Shown piece after piece: positions 8,679 to 17,423 of a DNA stretch of 64,000 nt. Numbering within the stretch: the stretch's first letter is position 1; every line of letters starts with the position of its first letter. The DNA is taken from positions 1,879 to 65,878 of the forward strand of contig NZ_JADDIX010000072.1 of NCBI RefSeq assembly GCF_015070855.1, given 5' to 3'. This DNA comes from Pseudomonas lopnurensis. Lineage in GTDB: Bacteria; Pseudomonadota; Gammaproteobacteria; Pseudomonadales; Pseudomonadaceae. Under the pieces are notes generated by a model, which was not told the origin of the DNA, searched no databases, and saw only the letters and a program-made list of their open reading frames with translations. The translations under genes and the position numbers were made by a program.

Positions 8679-11258
8679 TCAGAACGGCAGTTTGAGGTCG
8701 GGTGCAACGCTGTGCAGCTGGGCGCGGAACACATCCTGGATGCGGCGCAGCTCGTCCTCGCTGTCGGCCTCGAAACGCAGCACCAGCACCGGCGTGGTGT
8801 TGGAAGCGCGAATCAGGCCCCAGCCCTTGGGATAGTCGACCCGCACGCCATCGAGCGTGATCAGGTTCGCCTCGCCCCACTGGGCGTCGCGTTGCAGGGC
8901 GTCAATGATGGTGAATTTGCTTTCTTCTGTCACCGTGATGTTGATTTCCGGCGTGGAGATATCGGCGGGGAAGGCGGCGAACACCTGTTCGGCATCACGC
9001 TTGTCCTGGCTGAGGATCTCCAGCAGGCGCGCGGCGCTGTAGATGCCGTCGTCGAAGCCGAACCAGCGCTCCTTGAAGAAGATGTGGCCGCTCATCTCGC
9101 CGGCCAGCAGCGCGCCGGATTCCTTCATCTTCTTCTTGATCAGCGAATGGCCGGTCTTCCACATCACCGGACGGCCGCCGTAGCCGCTGATCAGCGGGGT
9201 GAGGCGGCGGGTGCATTTGACGTCGAAGATGATGTCGGCGCCCGGATTGCGTGAAACGACATCCTTGGCGAACAGCATCAGCAGGCGGTCGGGGTAGATC
9301 ATGTTGCCGGCGTTGGTCACCACGCCGACACGGTCGCCGTCGCCGTCGAAGGCCAGGCCCAGGTCGGCGTTCTCGGCCTTCACCTTGGCGATCAGGTCGA
9401 CCAGGTTTTCCGGTTTGCCCGGGTCCGGGTGATGGTTGGGGAAGTGGCCGTCGACGTCGCAGTACAGCGGGATCACCTTGCAGCCCAGCGCCTCGATCAA
9501 CTGCGGGGCGATGACGCCGGCCACGCCGTTGCCGCAGTCGACCACCACCTTCATCGGCTTGGCCATGGCGATGTCGCCGCGGATCTGCTCGAAGTAGCGC
9601 TCGAGCACGTCGACCTGTTCGACGCTGCCGACGCCTTCGGCCAGGTCGTTGGTTTCGATGCGCCGGCGCAGCGCCTGGATCTGTTCGTTGGCCAGGGTGT
9701 CGCCGGCGATGACGATCTTGAAGCCGTTGTAGTCCGGTGGGTTGTGGCTGCCGGTGAGCATCACCCCGGACTTGCCGGCGAGGATGTTGGCCGCGTAGTA
9801 GAGCACCGGGGTCGGCACCATGCCGATGTCGCTGACAGTGCAGCCGCTGTCGAGCAGGCCCTGGATCAGGTGTTGCACCAGTTCCGGGCCGGAGAGGCGG
9901 CCGTCGCGGCCCACGGAAACGTTGGGTTCGCCCTTGGCGAGGCTTTCCGAGCCCACCGCGCGGCCGACCCAGTAGGCGGTCTCGTTGGTCAGGCTGTCGC
10001 CGACGACGCCGCGGATGTCGTAGGCGCGGAAGATGCTGGCGGGCAGGTTCGGGGCTTTGGCGCTGCTCATTGCGGTTTCTCGCTCCTTGCTGTCGAGGCC
10101 GAAAAGATCCTGGTCCTCGTCGAGAATATCGATGTCGAGAATGTCGGTGTCCGGCACGCGCGGATCGACGTACTCGCTGGATGTGGCTTGCCGGACGGCG
10201 GGCACCGTCGCAGCGGATGCGTGGGTCGGAGCCGATCCGGCGGAGCGGATGGGCAGACGGACCATGTTCCTGGCCAGCGCATCGAGCGCCGGCAGGCTCA
10301 AGGCCGGTATTTGGATGGTCTTGCCTGTGCAGAGTTCCTGCAGCAGCCGATTGATCTGCAATACGTCCTCGCGCAGCCGTCGCTGCTGGGCGCCGAGCAC
10401 CAGCTGCAGGCCGATCAGCACGCCGGCCAGCGCCAGCAGTGCGGCGGCCAGCAGCGTCAGGGGCGGGATCGTCGCGGCGCGGGCCGCGCTGCCCAGCTGG
10501 AAGCTCAGCTTCCAGTTGGGATTGCCGACGGACAGGTCCAGCGCCGCTGCCGCGCCGGCACCGGCGCCGCGCTCCATGAGCAACTGGGCCGGCGCGCCGG
10601 AGAACTGTTGGGTCAGGCGTAACTGACCGGCGTCGGCGGGCAGCCTCGGTAGTGCGGCGAGTATCCGCTCGAGTTCGACGACCAGCAGCAGCGTGCCGCG
10701 TATCGGTTGTTGCGGGTCGGCGCGCAGCGCGGTTGCGCTGTAGAGCAGCCAGCGCTCGCCCACCTTGTAGGCTTCCGCTGCCGGCGCCTGGCCGTTTTCG
10801 GCACGCTGCAGCAGGTCCAGGGCGGCGAAGTTCATCGGGCCCGGGCGATGGCTGTCGGGCGTGACCCGGCCAAGGGGATTGAGATGGGCATCGACCATGC
10901 CCGGTCGCTCGCGCAGGCTGCGCTCGGCCTCGCCGATCTGCTGCGCATCGCCGTCCAGCACGTCCGGCAGGCGCAGTTGGGCAGCGCTGGCCTGGGCATC
11001 GGCCTGCAACTGGCGCAGCGCCTGTTGCAGGGCGCTCGCCTGGCTCTGCCCCCAGGCATCGGCGAGCAGTGCCTGCTGCTGTTGTTGCGCGTTCTGCAGC
11101 CCGAACCAGAGCAGCGCCGCGGCGGCGCCCAGGCCGATCAGGCTGCTGGTCAGGCCGGCCAACAGCGGTTTCAGGCTGGCTGTGCCGCTGCGCTTGGCGC
11201 GGGTGTCGGCCGGGTTCAGTACGCCTGAATCCTTGGCGGTGCGTTTGAAGAGTGCCAT
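8679..11258 (-). CDS. algC: AlgC phosphomannomutase/phosphoglucomutase with N-terminal membrane sensor-like extension
   Basis: The open frame encodes 859 residues. The C-terminal 463 (from an ATG at 10070, itself preceded by AAGGAG 12 nt upstream) are the textbook AlgC length: phosphoserine loop TGSHNPPDYNG with Ser108 of the short form, and metal loop FDGDGDRVG. AlgC interconverts hexose 1- and 6-phosphates for alginate, LPS core/A-band and rhamnolipid. The 396-residue extension has a cytoplasmic start, one membrane segment (about residues 35-55), a periplasmic-like loop, a second segment (about 265-290) and a linker. In-frame, stop-free and well composed, it looks genuinely coded; whether both a long membrane form and a short soluble form are made is open. 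It follows dut by 39 nt. Confidence 0.92.
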   Translation of the reverse strand: MALFKRTAKDSGVLNPADTRAKRSGTASLKPLLAGLTSSLIGLGAAAALLWFGLQNAQQQQQALLADAWGQSQASALQQALRQLQADAQASAAQLRLPDVLDGDAQQIGEAERSLRERPGMVDAHLNPLGRVTPDSHRPGPMNFAALDLLQRAENGQAPAAEAYKVGERWLLYSATALRADPQQPIRGTLLLVVELERILAALPRLPADAGQLRLTQQFSGAPAQLLMERGAGAGAAAALDLSVGNPNWKLSFQLGSAARAATIPPLTLLAAALLALAGVLIGLQLVLGAQQRRLREDVLQINRLLQELCTGKTIQIPALSLPALDALARNMVRLPIRSAGSAPTHASAATVPAVRQATSSEYVDPRVPDTDILDIDILDEDQDLFGLDSKERETAMSSAKAPNLPASIFRAYDIRGVVGDSLTNETAYWVGRAVGSESLAKGEPNVSVGRDGRLSGPELVQHLIQGLLDSGCTVSDIGMVPTPVLYYAANILAGKSGVMLTGSHNPPDYNGFKIVIAGDTLANEQIQALRRRIETNDLAEGVGSVEQVDVLERYFEQIRGDIAMAKPMKVVVDCGNGVAGVIAPQLIEALGCKVIPLYCDVDGHFPNHHPDPGKPENLVDLIAKVKAENADLGLAFDGDGDRVGVVTNAGNMIYPDRLLMLFAKDVVSRNPGADIIFDVKCTRRLTPLISGYGGRPVMWKTGHSLIKKKMKESGALLAGEMSGHIFFKERWFGFDDGIYSAARLLEILSQDKRDAEQVFAAFPADISTPEINITVTEESKFTIIDALQRDAQWGEANLITLDGVRVDYPKGWGLIRASNTTPVLVLRFEADSEDELRRIQDVFRAQLHSVAPDLKLPF

Positions 11259-11297
11259 GAAGCTCCTCGAATCATCCTGAAAAGGTGGGCGGTTGGC

Positions 11298-11753
11298 TCA
11301 GTGGCTGCCGGAATGCCCGAAGCCGCCGGCGCCGCGGTCGCTGCTGTGGAAGTCGTCGACCAGTTCGAAGCGGGCCTGCACCACCGGCACCAGCACCAGC
11401 TGCGCGATGCGTTCGCCGACGGCGATGCCGAAGGCGTTCTGGCCGCGGTTCCAGCAGGACACCATCAGCTCGCCCTGGTAATCCGAATCGATCAGGCCGA
11501 CCAGGTTGCCGAGCACGATGCCGTGCTTGTGGCCCAGCCCCGAGCGCGGCAGCACCAGCGCCGCCAGGCCCGGATCGGCGATGTGGATCGCCAGGCCGGT
11601 GGGAATCAGCAGGGTCTGGCCCGGCTGCAGGACGGTGTCGCTTTGCAGCATGGCGCGCAGGTCGAGCCCGGCGGAGCCCGGGGTGGCGTATTCGGGGAGC
11701 GGGAAGTCCCGGCCGAGGCGCGGGTCGAGAATCTTCGCTTGGAGTGCGTGCAT
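11298..11753 (-). CDS. dut: dUTP diphosphatase (dUTPase)
   Basis: Hydrolyses dUTP to dUMP and pyrophosphate, keeping uracil out of DNA and supplying thymidylate synthesis; a homotrimer. 151 residues. All five dUTPase motifs are present in order: [33 protein letters not shown] and the glycine-rich [10 protein letters not shown] tail. The ATG comes one nucleotide after the coaBC stop, so the two are translationally linked, as in E. coli and Pseudomonas. Confidence 0.97.
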   Translation of the reverse strand: MHALQAKILDPRLGRDFPLPEYATPGSAGLDLRAMLQSDTVLQPGQTLLIPTGLAIHIADPGLAALVLPRSGLGHKHGIVLGNLVGLIDSDYQGELMVSCWNRGQNAFGIAVGERIAQLVLVPVVQARFELVDDFHSSDRGAGGFGHSGSH

Positions 11754-11754
11754 G

Positions 11755-12966
11755 TCAGGCCTGTTTTTTGTAGCGGTCGGCGATGAAGGCCACCAGCTCG
11801 CGGGCGATGTGCCCCTTGCTGGCCTGGCCGAAGCGGGTTTCGTGTTGCTGGCGGTCGATCACGCTGACGGCGTTGTCTTCGCTGTTGAAGCCGATGCTGG
11901 GGTTGGCCACGTCGTTGGCGACGATCAGGTCGAGATGCTTGTCGCGCAGCTTGCGCGTGGCGTATTCCAGCAGGTTCTCGGTTTCGGCGGCGAAGCCGAC
12001 GCAGAACGGGCGATCCGGGCGGCTGGCCAGGGTGGCGAGGATATCCGGATTGCGCACCATCTGGAGCAGCAGGCCGTCCCCGCTGTTGGGATCTTTCTTC
12101 AGTTTGTGCGGCGCGACCACTTCCGGGCGGTAGTCGGCCACTGCGGCAGCGGCGATCAGCAGGTCGCAGGGCATCGCCGCTTCGCACGCGGCGAGCATGT
12201 CGCGGGCGCTGACCACGTCGATGCGCTGCACGCGGTCGGGGGTCGGCAGGAACACCGGGCCGGTGACCAGCGTTACCCGCGCGCCGGCTTCAGCGGCGGC
12301 CTCGGCGAGGGCGAAGCCCATCTTGCCCGAACTGTGGTTGGTGATGTAGCGCACCGGGTCGATGTTTTCCTGGGTCGGCCCGGCGGTGATCAACAGGTGC
12401 AGGCCGGTCAGCAGGCCGCTGTCGAAGCAGTCGGCGGCCGCCTGCGCCAGCTCCTCGGCCTCGAGCATGCGGCCCATGCCGACGTCGCCGCAGGCCTGGC
12501 TGCCGGAACCGGGGCCGAACAGGCGGATGCCGCGCTCGAGCAGCAATGCGCGGTTGGCCTGGGTGGCCGGATCGGCCCACATCGCCTGGTTCATCGCCGG
12601 CGCCAGGGCGACCGGCGCGTTGGTCGCCAGCACCAGGGTGGTCAGCAGGTCGTTGGCGGTGCCCTGGGCCAGGCGCGCCATGAGGTCGGCGGTAGCCGGG
12701 GCGACCAGCACCAGGTCGGCCCAGCGGGCCAGTTCGATATGCCCCATGGCCGCTTCGGCGGCGGGGTCGAGCAGGTCCAGATGCACCGGATGGCCGGACA
12801 GCGCCTGCAGGGTGAGCGGGGTGATGAACTCACGCCCGCCCTGGGTCATCACCACCCGGACCTCGGCGCCGTGGTCGCGCAGGCGGCGGACCAGTTCGGC
12901 ACTCTTGTAGGCGGCGATGCCGCCGCCGACGCCCAGGACGATGCGTTTACGATACAGCCGCTGCAT
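11755..12966 (-). CDS. coaBC: Bifunctional phosphopantothenoylcysteine decarboxylase/synthetase
   Basis: Two successive steps of coenzyme A synthesis. 403 residues. The N-terminal flavin decarboxylase half has [11 protein letters not shown], the APAMNQAMW substrate motif and the catalytic-Cys segment [12 protein letters not shown]; the C-terminal CoaB synthetase half begins [22 protein letters not shown]. The frame is open to 13032, but the ATG at 12966 matches the family start. First gene of the minus-strand run to dut, algC and argB; divergent from radC with about 140 bp between. Confidence 0.97.
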   Translation of the reverse strand: MQRLYRKRIVLGVGGGIAAYKSAELVRRLRDHGAEVRVVMTQGGREFITPLTLQALSGHPVHLDLLDPAAEAAMGHIELARWADLVLVAPATADLMARLAQGTANDLLTTLVLATNAPVALAPAMNQAMWADPATQANRALLLERGIRLFGPGSGSQACGDVGMGRMLEAEELAQAAADCFDSGLLTGLHLLITAGPTQENIDPVRYITNHSSGKMGFALAEAAAEAGARVTLVTGPVFLPTPDRVQRIDVVSARDMLAACEAAMPCDLLIAAAAVADYRPEVVAPHKLKKDPNSGDGLLLQMVRNPDILATLASRPDRPFCVGFAAETENLLEYATRKLRDKHLDLIVANDVANPSIGFNSEDNAVSVIDRQQHETRFGQASKGHIARELVAFIADRYKKQA

Positions 12967-13106
12967 AGGCCTGCCTTTGTTGCCTGGTAAGAATTGCCGG
13001 GGTGAGAACTGCGTCGGAACTCGCCGGCGCACCCCGAAAAAATGACGGGCTAAGATAGCACAGCGCCCACTGCGCAGAAGTGGGCCCGCTCGACAGGGAG
13101 GTTGAC

Positions 13107-13781
13107 ATGAGCATTCGTGACTGGCCGGCGGCGGAACGGCCGCGGGAGAAGCTACTCGAACAGGGCGCGGCAGCGCTTTCCGACGCCGAACTGCTGGCGA
13201 TATTTCTGCGTACCGGCGTGGCCGGCAAGAGCGCGGTGGACCTGGCCCGCCACCTGCTCGGTGATTTCGGCAGCCTGCGCGCGCTGCTGGAGGCCGATCT
13301 CGCCGAATTCGGCGCGCACCTGGGCCTCGGACCCGCCAAGTTCGCCCAGTTGCAGGCGGTGCTGGAAATGGCGCGGCGGCATCTGGCCGAACGCTTGCGC
13401 CGCGACTCGGCGCTGGAAAGCCCGCAGGCGGTGCGCGACTACCTCAAGGCGCGGCTGCGCCACGAACCGCATGAGCTGTTCGGCTGCCTGTTTCTCGATT
13501 CCAAGCATCGCGTGCTGGCCTTCGAGGTGTTGTTCCACGGCACCATCGACGGTGCCAGCGTCTACCCGCGGCAGGTGGTCAAGCGCGCGCTGGCGCAGAA
13601 CGCGGCGGCGGTGATCCTCACCCACAATCATCCCTCCGGCGTGGCCGAGCCGAGCCAGGCCGATCGCCAACTGACTCTGCGCTTGAAGGAGGCGCTGGCG
13701 TTGATCGACGTGCGGGTGCTGGATCATTTCATCGTCGGCGAGGGGGAGCCGTTGTCGATGGCCGAATATGGTTGGGTGTGA
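13107..13781 (+). CDS. radC: RadC/JAB-domain protein
   Basis: 224 residues with the JAMM-type metalloprotease-like motif [14 protein letters not shown] near residues 172-185 and upstream Glu, preceded by helix-hairpin-helix-like repeats ([31 protein letters not shown]). Despite the name, a role in DNA repair is not established for the family. The ATG at 13107 has GGGAGG upstream. In many gammaproteobacteria and in P. aeruginosa rpmB and rpmG lie shortly downstream; here the next gene is a convergent membrane protein. Confidence 0.95.
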   Translation: MSIRDWPAAERPREKLLEQGAAALSDAELLAIFLRTGVAGKSAVDLARHLLGDFGSLRALLEADLAEFGAHLGLGPAKFAQLQAVLEMARRHLAERLRRDSALESPQAVRDYLKARLRHEPHELFGCLFLDSKHRVLAFEVLFHGTIDGASVYPRQVVKRALAQNAAAVILTHNHPSGVAEPSQADRQLTLRLKEALALIDVRVLDHFIVGEGEPLSMAEYGWV

Positions 13782-13828
13782 GGCACTGCACTTCGCAGCG
13801 CCCCATCGCTTGAATGGTCTCCGCAGCC

Positions 13829-15169
13829 CTATGCCAACAACGGCACCAGCAGCAACGGCCCAAGCACCAGTAGCACGAAGCGCCCGTTCCAGCCGAAGGC
13901 GATGCGCCACGGCGAGAGCTGCGCCTGGCGCGCGAGCATGCGTGCCGAGGGCCCGTAGGGCGAAAGCAGCATCGCCAGCGAGAAGCCGCAGAGCAGCGCC
14001 ACCGCCGGCTGCATGACCGCCACGCCGTGCCCGGCCAGTTGCGCCAGCAGCGCGGCGCACAGGCTCAGCGAGATGATCGGCGCGACGCCGAGCAGGGCCA
14101 GACCGATGAGGGTGAACAGGCCGGCGCTGCCGAGACCGAACAGCGCCAGCGGCGTGGCGCTGAAATGCCCGGCCAGCGTGTCCACCGGCACCAGCACGGC
14201 GGTCAGACCGCCGAGCAGCGCCGAGCAGGCGAAGATGAAGGTCTCGTTGCGCATGCCGGCGAGGGTTTCGCGCACCTCCATGTAAACCGCACGGGGCCTT
14301 TCGCCCTGCCTGAGCAGGAGGCCGATCACCGCCAGCGGCACCAGCAGCATCGCCGCCTGGGTCGCCGACAGCCAGGTCAGCGCCGCCAGCAGGGCGATCA
14401 GCAGAATGCCGACCAGGCTGCCGAGCAGCAGGCCGCGCAATCCGGTTGGAGGCGACTCGTCCGTTGGCGTAGCGGACACAGCCGCGCCGTGCAGGTGCTG
14501 CAGCCGGCGGTTCTCCAGCGGCCAGCCGACCAGCAGCAGGATCGCGGCGGCGAGCAGGCCGAACGGCAGCAGCGCGCCCCAGCTCAACTCCGGCAGTTCG
14601 CGGGTGAGGATCGCCACCGCCACACTGGTCGGCGCCAGCAGAGGCACCAGGGCGAAGCCGCGCAGGGCGGTCACCATCACCCCGCGGCTGCCCTCGCGGC
14701 GCTGGGTTTCGCTGTAGCGGTGTTTCTGCAGGTGGCGATCCAGCGAGCCGCAGACCAGATTGAGCATGCCGAAGCTGAGAATCGAACTGATCGCGAAGGT
14801 GCTCAGCAGGTAGCTCGGATACAGGCTTGTGCGCGGCCCGGCGAGCAGCAGCCGGTGCAGTTCGCCGAGCTGGTGCAGGCGCCTGACCAGGCAGTGCATC
14901 AGCCCCAGCGCGCCGATGAAGGCGCCGTAGTACGCCGCCGAGGCGAGCATCCGCTGGCCTTGCTCCCAGCTGGCTTCGCCGGACGCCAGCCAGTAGCCGA
15001 GCAGGCTCAGGGTAACCAGCCCGAGCCGACGCGGATAGGGCATCAGCGAGCGCCAGTGCCAGGCGAAGAACAGGCCCAGCAGCAGCCCGCTGGCCACGCT
15101 GAGTGGCTGCAACCGGGTCACCAGGGCCAGCAGTTCGCAGAGCAATGCCAGCGGCAGCAGGGCGGTCAT
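13829..15169 (-). CDS. Multi-pass membrane protein, transporter-like, unknown
   Basis: 446 residues, very rich in Leu and Ala, with about 11-12 predicted membrane segments and few charged loops. Short signature-like stretches are GMLNLVCGSLDRHLQK, LVPLLAPTSVAVAILTRELP and LLSPYGPSARMLARQ. The pattern of two repeats with an LxPTS- or SPYGPSA-type break inside a helix resembles ion-transporter-superfamily carriers, but I cannot assign a family. It starts 4 nt after the thioesterase gene, so the two form an operon, suggesting a link to acyl-CoA or fatty-acid metabolism. Confidence 0.6.
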   Translation of the reverse strand: MTALLPLALLCELLALVTRLQPLSVASGLLLGLFFAWHWRSLMPYPRRLGLVTLSLLGYWLASGEASWEQGQRMLASAAYYGAFIGALGLMHCLVRRLHQLGELHRLLLAGPRTSLYPSYLLSTFAISSILSFGMLNLVCGSLDRHLQKHRYSETQRREGSRGVMVTALRGFALVPLLAPTSVAVAILTRELPELSWGALLPFGLLAAAILLLVGWPLENRRLQHLHGAAVSATPTDESPPTGLRGLLLGSLVGILLIALLAALTWLSATQAAMLLVPLAVIGLLLRQGERPRAVYMEVRETLAGMRNETFIFACSALLGGLTAVLVPVDTLAGHFSATPLALFGLGSAGLFTLIGLALLGVAPIISLSLCAALLAQLAGHGVAVMQPAVALLCGFSLAMLLSPYGPSARMLARQAQLSPWRIAFGWNGRFVLLVLGPLLLVPLLA

Positions 15170-15173
15170 GGTT

Positions 15174-15617
15174 TCAGGGCAGCTCGCTGCGCAGTGGACC
15201 GCGCTTGTAGACGCCCTCGCCGAAGGCGATCAGGCGCTGCTGTTCATCGAGCAGGTCGCAGCTGGCCATGAACACCTTGTGGCCGCTGGAGCGGCAGCGG
15301 GCTACCGCGCGGATGCGGCTGCCGGCCGGCGCCGGCGCGCTGAAGCTGACGTTCATCGACAGGGTGGTGGCGACGCGGCGCCGCTCCGGCTGCTCGGCCC
15401 AGGTTCCGCACAGGCCCATGGCGACGTCGAGCAGGGTCGCGCTGACCCCGCCATGCAGGCTGCTGGCATTGTTCAGGTGACGCGGCAGCAGGAGCAGTTC
15501 GACCACCGCGAGGTCGGGCGCGTAGTCGACGAGGCGGCAACCGAGGTCCTGGAAGAAGCCGGTGACGGTGGTTTCCACCTGACGCAGCGTGGCATCGGAG
15601 TAATGGGAATCGAGCAT
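15174..15617 (-). CDS. PaaI-type hotdog thioesterase
   Basis: 147 residues with the hotdog fold pattern of PaaI/DUF4442 enzymes: the helix motif LHGGVSATLLDVAMGLCG (with HGG...D) and a strand NVSFSAPAPAGSRIRAVARC. Such enzymes hydrolyse acyl- or aryl-CoA thioesters in the cytoplasm. It is the upstream member of a pair with the unknown membrane protein and is divergent from a 3-hydroxyacyl-CoA dehydrogenase gene 121 bp away, a context that favours an acyl-CoA role. The precise substrate cannot be told. Confidence 0.78.
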   Translation of the reverse strand: MLDSHYSDATLRQVETTVTGFFQDLGCRLVDYAPDLAVVELLLLPRHLNNASSLHGGVSATLLDVAMGLCGTWAEQPERRRVATTLSMNVSFSAPAPAGSRIRAVARCRSSGHKVFMASCDLLDEQQRLIAFGEGVYKRGPLRSELP

Positions 15618-15738
15618 GGCGACTGTTCGAGGCTGGCTTGCGCAGCAGCCTGGCAGCCTTTAGGCTTCCGGTCAATTGCGCGGAATATTGTTCCGCTGTG
15701 CGAAATAAAATAAGGGTCGGACGACCGAGGAGATTCGC

Positions 15739-17259
15739 ATGTTTTCCCGTATCGGCATCATCGGTGCCGGCGCCATGGGGCGTGGCATCGCTCAGCTCTT
15801 CGCCGCCGCCGGCCAGCAGGTCTGGCTGTACGACACGCGCCCCGAGGTCATCGCCCAGGCGCTCGCGTTCAACCGCGAACTGCTCGAGCGCAACGTCGCC
15901 AAGGGGCGCATGACGGCCGAACAGCTTGCCGCCACGCTCGCGCGCATGCAGCCGGCGCATACGCTGGTCGAACTGGCGGGTTGCGACCTGCTGATCGAGG
16001 CGATCGTGGAAAACCTCGAGGCCAAGCAGGCGCTGTTCGTCGAACTGGAGGGGCTGGTCGGCGAGGAGGCGGTGCTTGCCAGCAACACCTCGTCGCTCTC
16101 GGTGACGCGTATCGCTGCCGCCTGCCGGCGTCCGGAGCGGGTGGCGGGTTTTCATTTCTTCAACCCGGTGCCCCTGATGAAACTGGTGGAGGTGGTGCGC
16201 GGCGAACGCACCGCTGCGCAGGTGATCGAGCGGCTGGTACGGCTCGCCGAGCAGGCCGGGCACTTTCCGGCGATCACCCCGGATACCCCCGGCTTCCTGG
16301 TCAACCATGCCGGCCGCGCCTATGGCACCGAGGCCCTGCGCATTCTCAGCGAAGGGATCGCCAGCGCCGAGCAGATCGACCGCATCCTGCGCGACGGGCC
16401 GGGTTTTCGCATGGGGCCGTTCGAGCTGTTCGACCTGACCGGGCTGGACATCTCCCATGCGGTGATGGAGTCGGTCCATGGGCAGTTCTACCAGGACCCG
16501 CGCTACACGCCCTCCTACCTGGCGGCCCAGCGGGTCGCCGCCGGCCTGCTCGGGCGCAAGAGCGGCCAGGGCTACTACCGCTACGACAACGGCCAGCAGA
16601 TCCGCCCGGCGGAGCCGATGCGCGCGCCGGTCGTTATCGACCGGCCGTTCTGGCTGGACAGCCGCGACCCCGAACTGCGCGGCCGAATCGCCGCGCTACT
16701 GGCCGGGGCGGGGGCGCTGCTGGAGGCCGGCGCGACGCCTTCGGATCGCGCCATCTGCCTCGTCACTCCGTTGGGCGAGGATGCCAGCAACATGATTGAG
16801 CGCCTGGTGCTGCCGGCGGCGCGCTGCATCGCCCTGGACGTGTTCTGCGACCTCGACAGGCGCCGTGTGCTGATGCGCCAGCCGGCCCTCGAGCCGGCGC
16901 CGGAGGCGCAGGCGTGCCAGGCGCTGGGAGCCGATGGCGTGCCGGTGGAGGTGATCAACGACTCGCCCGGCTTCGTCAGTCAGCGGGTGATCGCCAGCAT
17001 CGTCAACCTCGGCTGCGAGATCGCGCAGAAGGGCATCGCCGACCCGCAGACACTGGACCGCGCCGTCCAGCTCGCCCTCGGTTACCCGAAAGGCCCGCTG
17101 GGCTTCGCCGAGCACTATGGCCCGGCGCGGATTCTCACCATTCTGCAGGGCCTGCAGCTGTGCTACGGCGGCGAGGCGCGTTACCGGCCCAGCCCATGGC
17201 TGCGCCGGCGCGTACAGCTGGCCTTGCCGCTGGCCACACCCGATTGCCGTAGCGCCTGA
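15739..17259 (+). CDS. 3-hydroxyacyl-CoA dehydrogenase, PaaH type
   Basis: NAD-dependent oxidation of 3-hydroxyacyl-CoA to 3-oxoacyl-CoA. 506 residues: an N-terminal Rossmann domain (IGIIGAGAMGRGIAQLFAAAG), the NTSSLSVTRIAA and FHFFNPVPLMKLVEVV catalytic region with its His, a first C-terminal domain (GPFELFDLTGLD), and a second similar C-terminal domain near residues 410-490 (NDSPGFVSQRV, GYPKGPLGFAEHYG). The double C-terminal domain is the PaaH/PaaC arrangement of phenylacetate-type beta-oxidation. No other paa genes are nearby, so the pathway is uncertain. Confidence 0.85.
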   Translation: MFSRIGIIGAGAMGRGIAQLFAAAGQQVWLYDTRPEVIAQALAFNRELLERNVAKGRMTAEQLAATLARMQPAHTLVELAGCDLLIEAIVENLEAKQALFVELEGLVGEEAVLASNTSSLSVTRIAAACRRPERVAGFHFFNPVPLMKLVEVVRGERTAAQVIERLVRLAEQAGHFPAITPDTPGFLVNHAGRAYGTEALRILSEGIASAEQIDRILRDGPGFRMGPFELFDLTGLDISHAVMESVHGQFYQDPRYTPSYLAAQRVAAGLLGRKSGQGYYRYDNGQQIRPAEPMRAPVVIDRPFWLDSRDPELRGRIAALLAGAGALLEAGATPSDRAICLVTPLGEDASNMIERLVLPAARCIALDVFCDLDRRRVLMRQPALEPAPEAQACQALGADGVPVEVINDSPGFVSQRVIASIVNLGCEIAQKGIADPQTLDRAVQLALGYPKGPLGFAEHYGPARILTILQGLQLCYGGEARYRPSPWLRRRVQLALPLATPDCRSA

Positions 17260-17423
17260 TATTGAATGCGCCGGGCGCAGACGGCAGGCCTTCAGTTTGC
17301 GGCGCAGCGGCCGCTAGCCTGTACGGCTCCCCGTGAAGGCCGGTTGCTACTAAGGCAGTAATGCGTTTCTCGCCGGGGATGGGTACAACACTCGGTCAAT
17401 CCGACAAGAACAAGAGGCCGCAC

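Noticed and set aside
10070-11258. algC upstream region as a separate pseudogene or fused neighbour
   Set aside because: Frame is continuous with algC, free of stops and has normal codon use, so it is treated as part of the gene.
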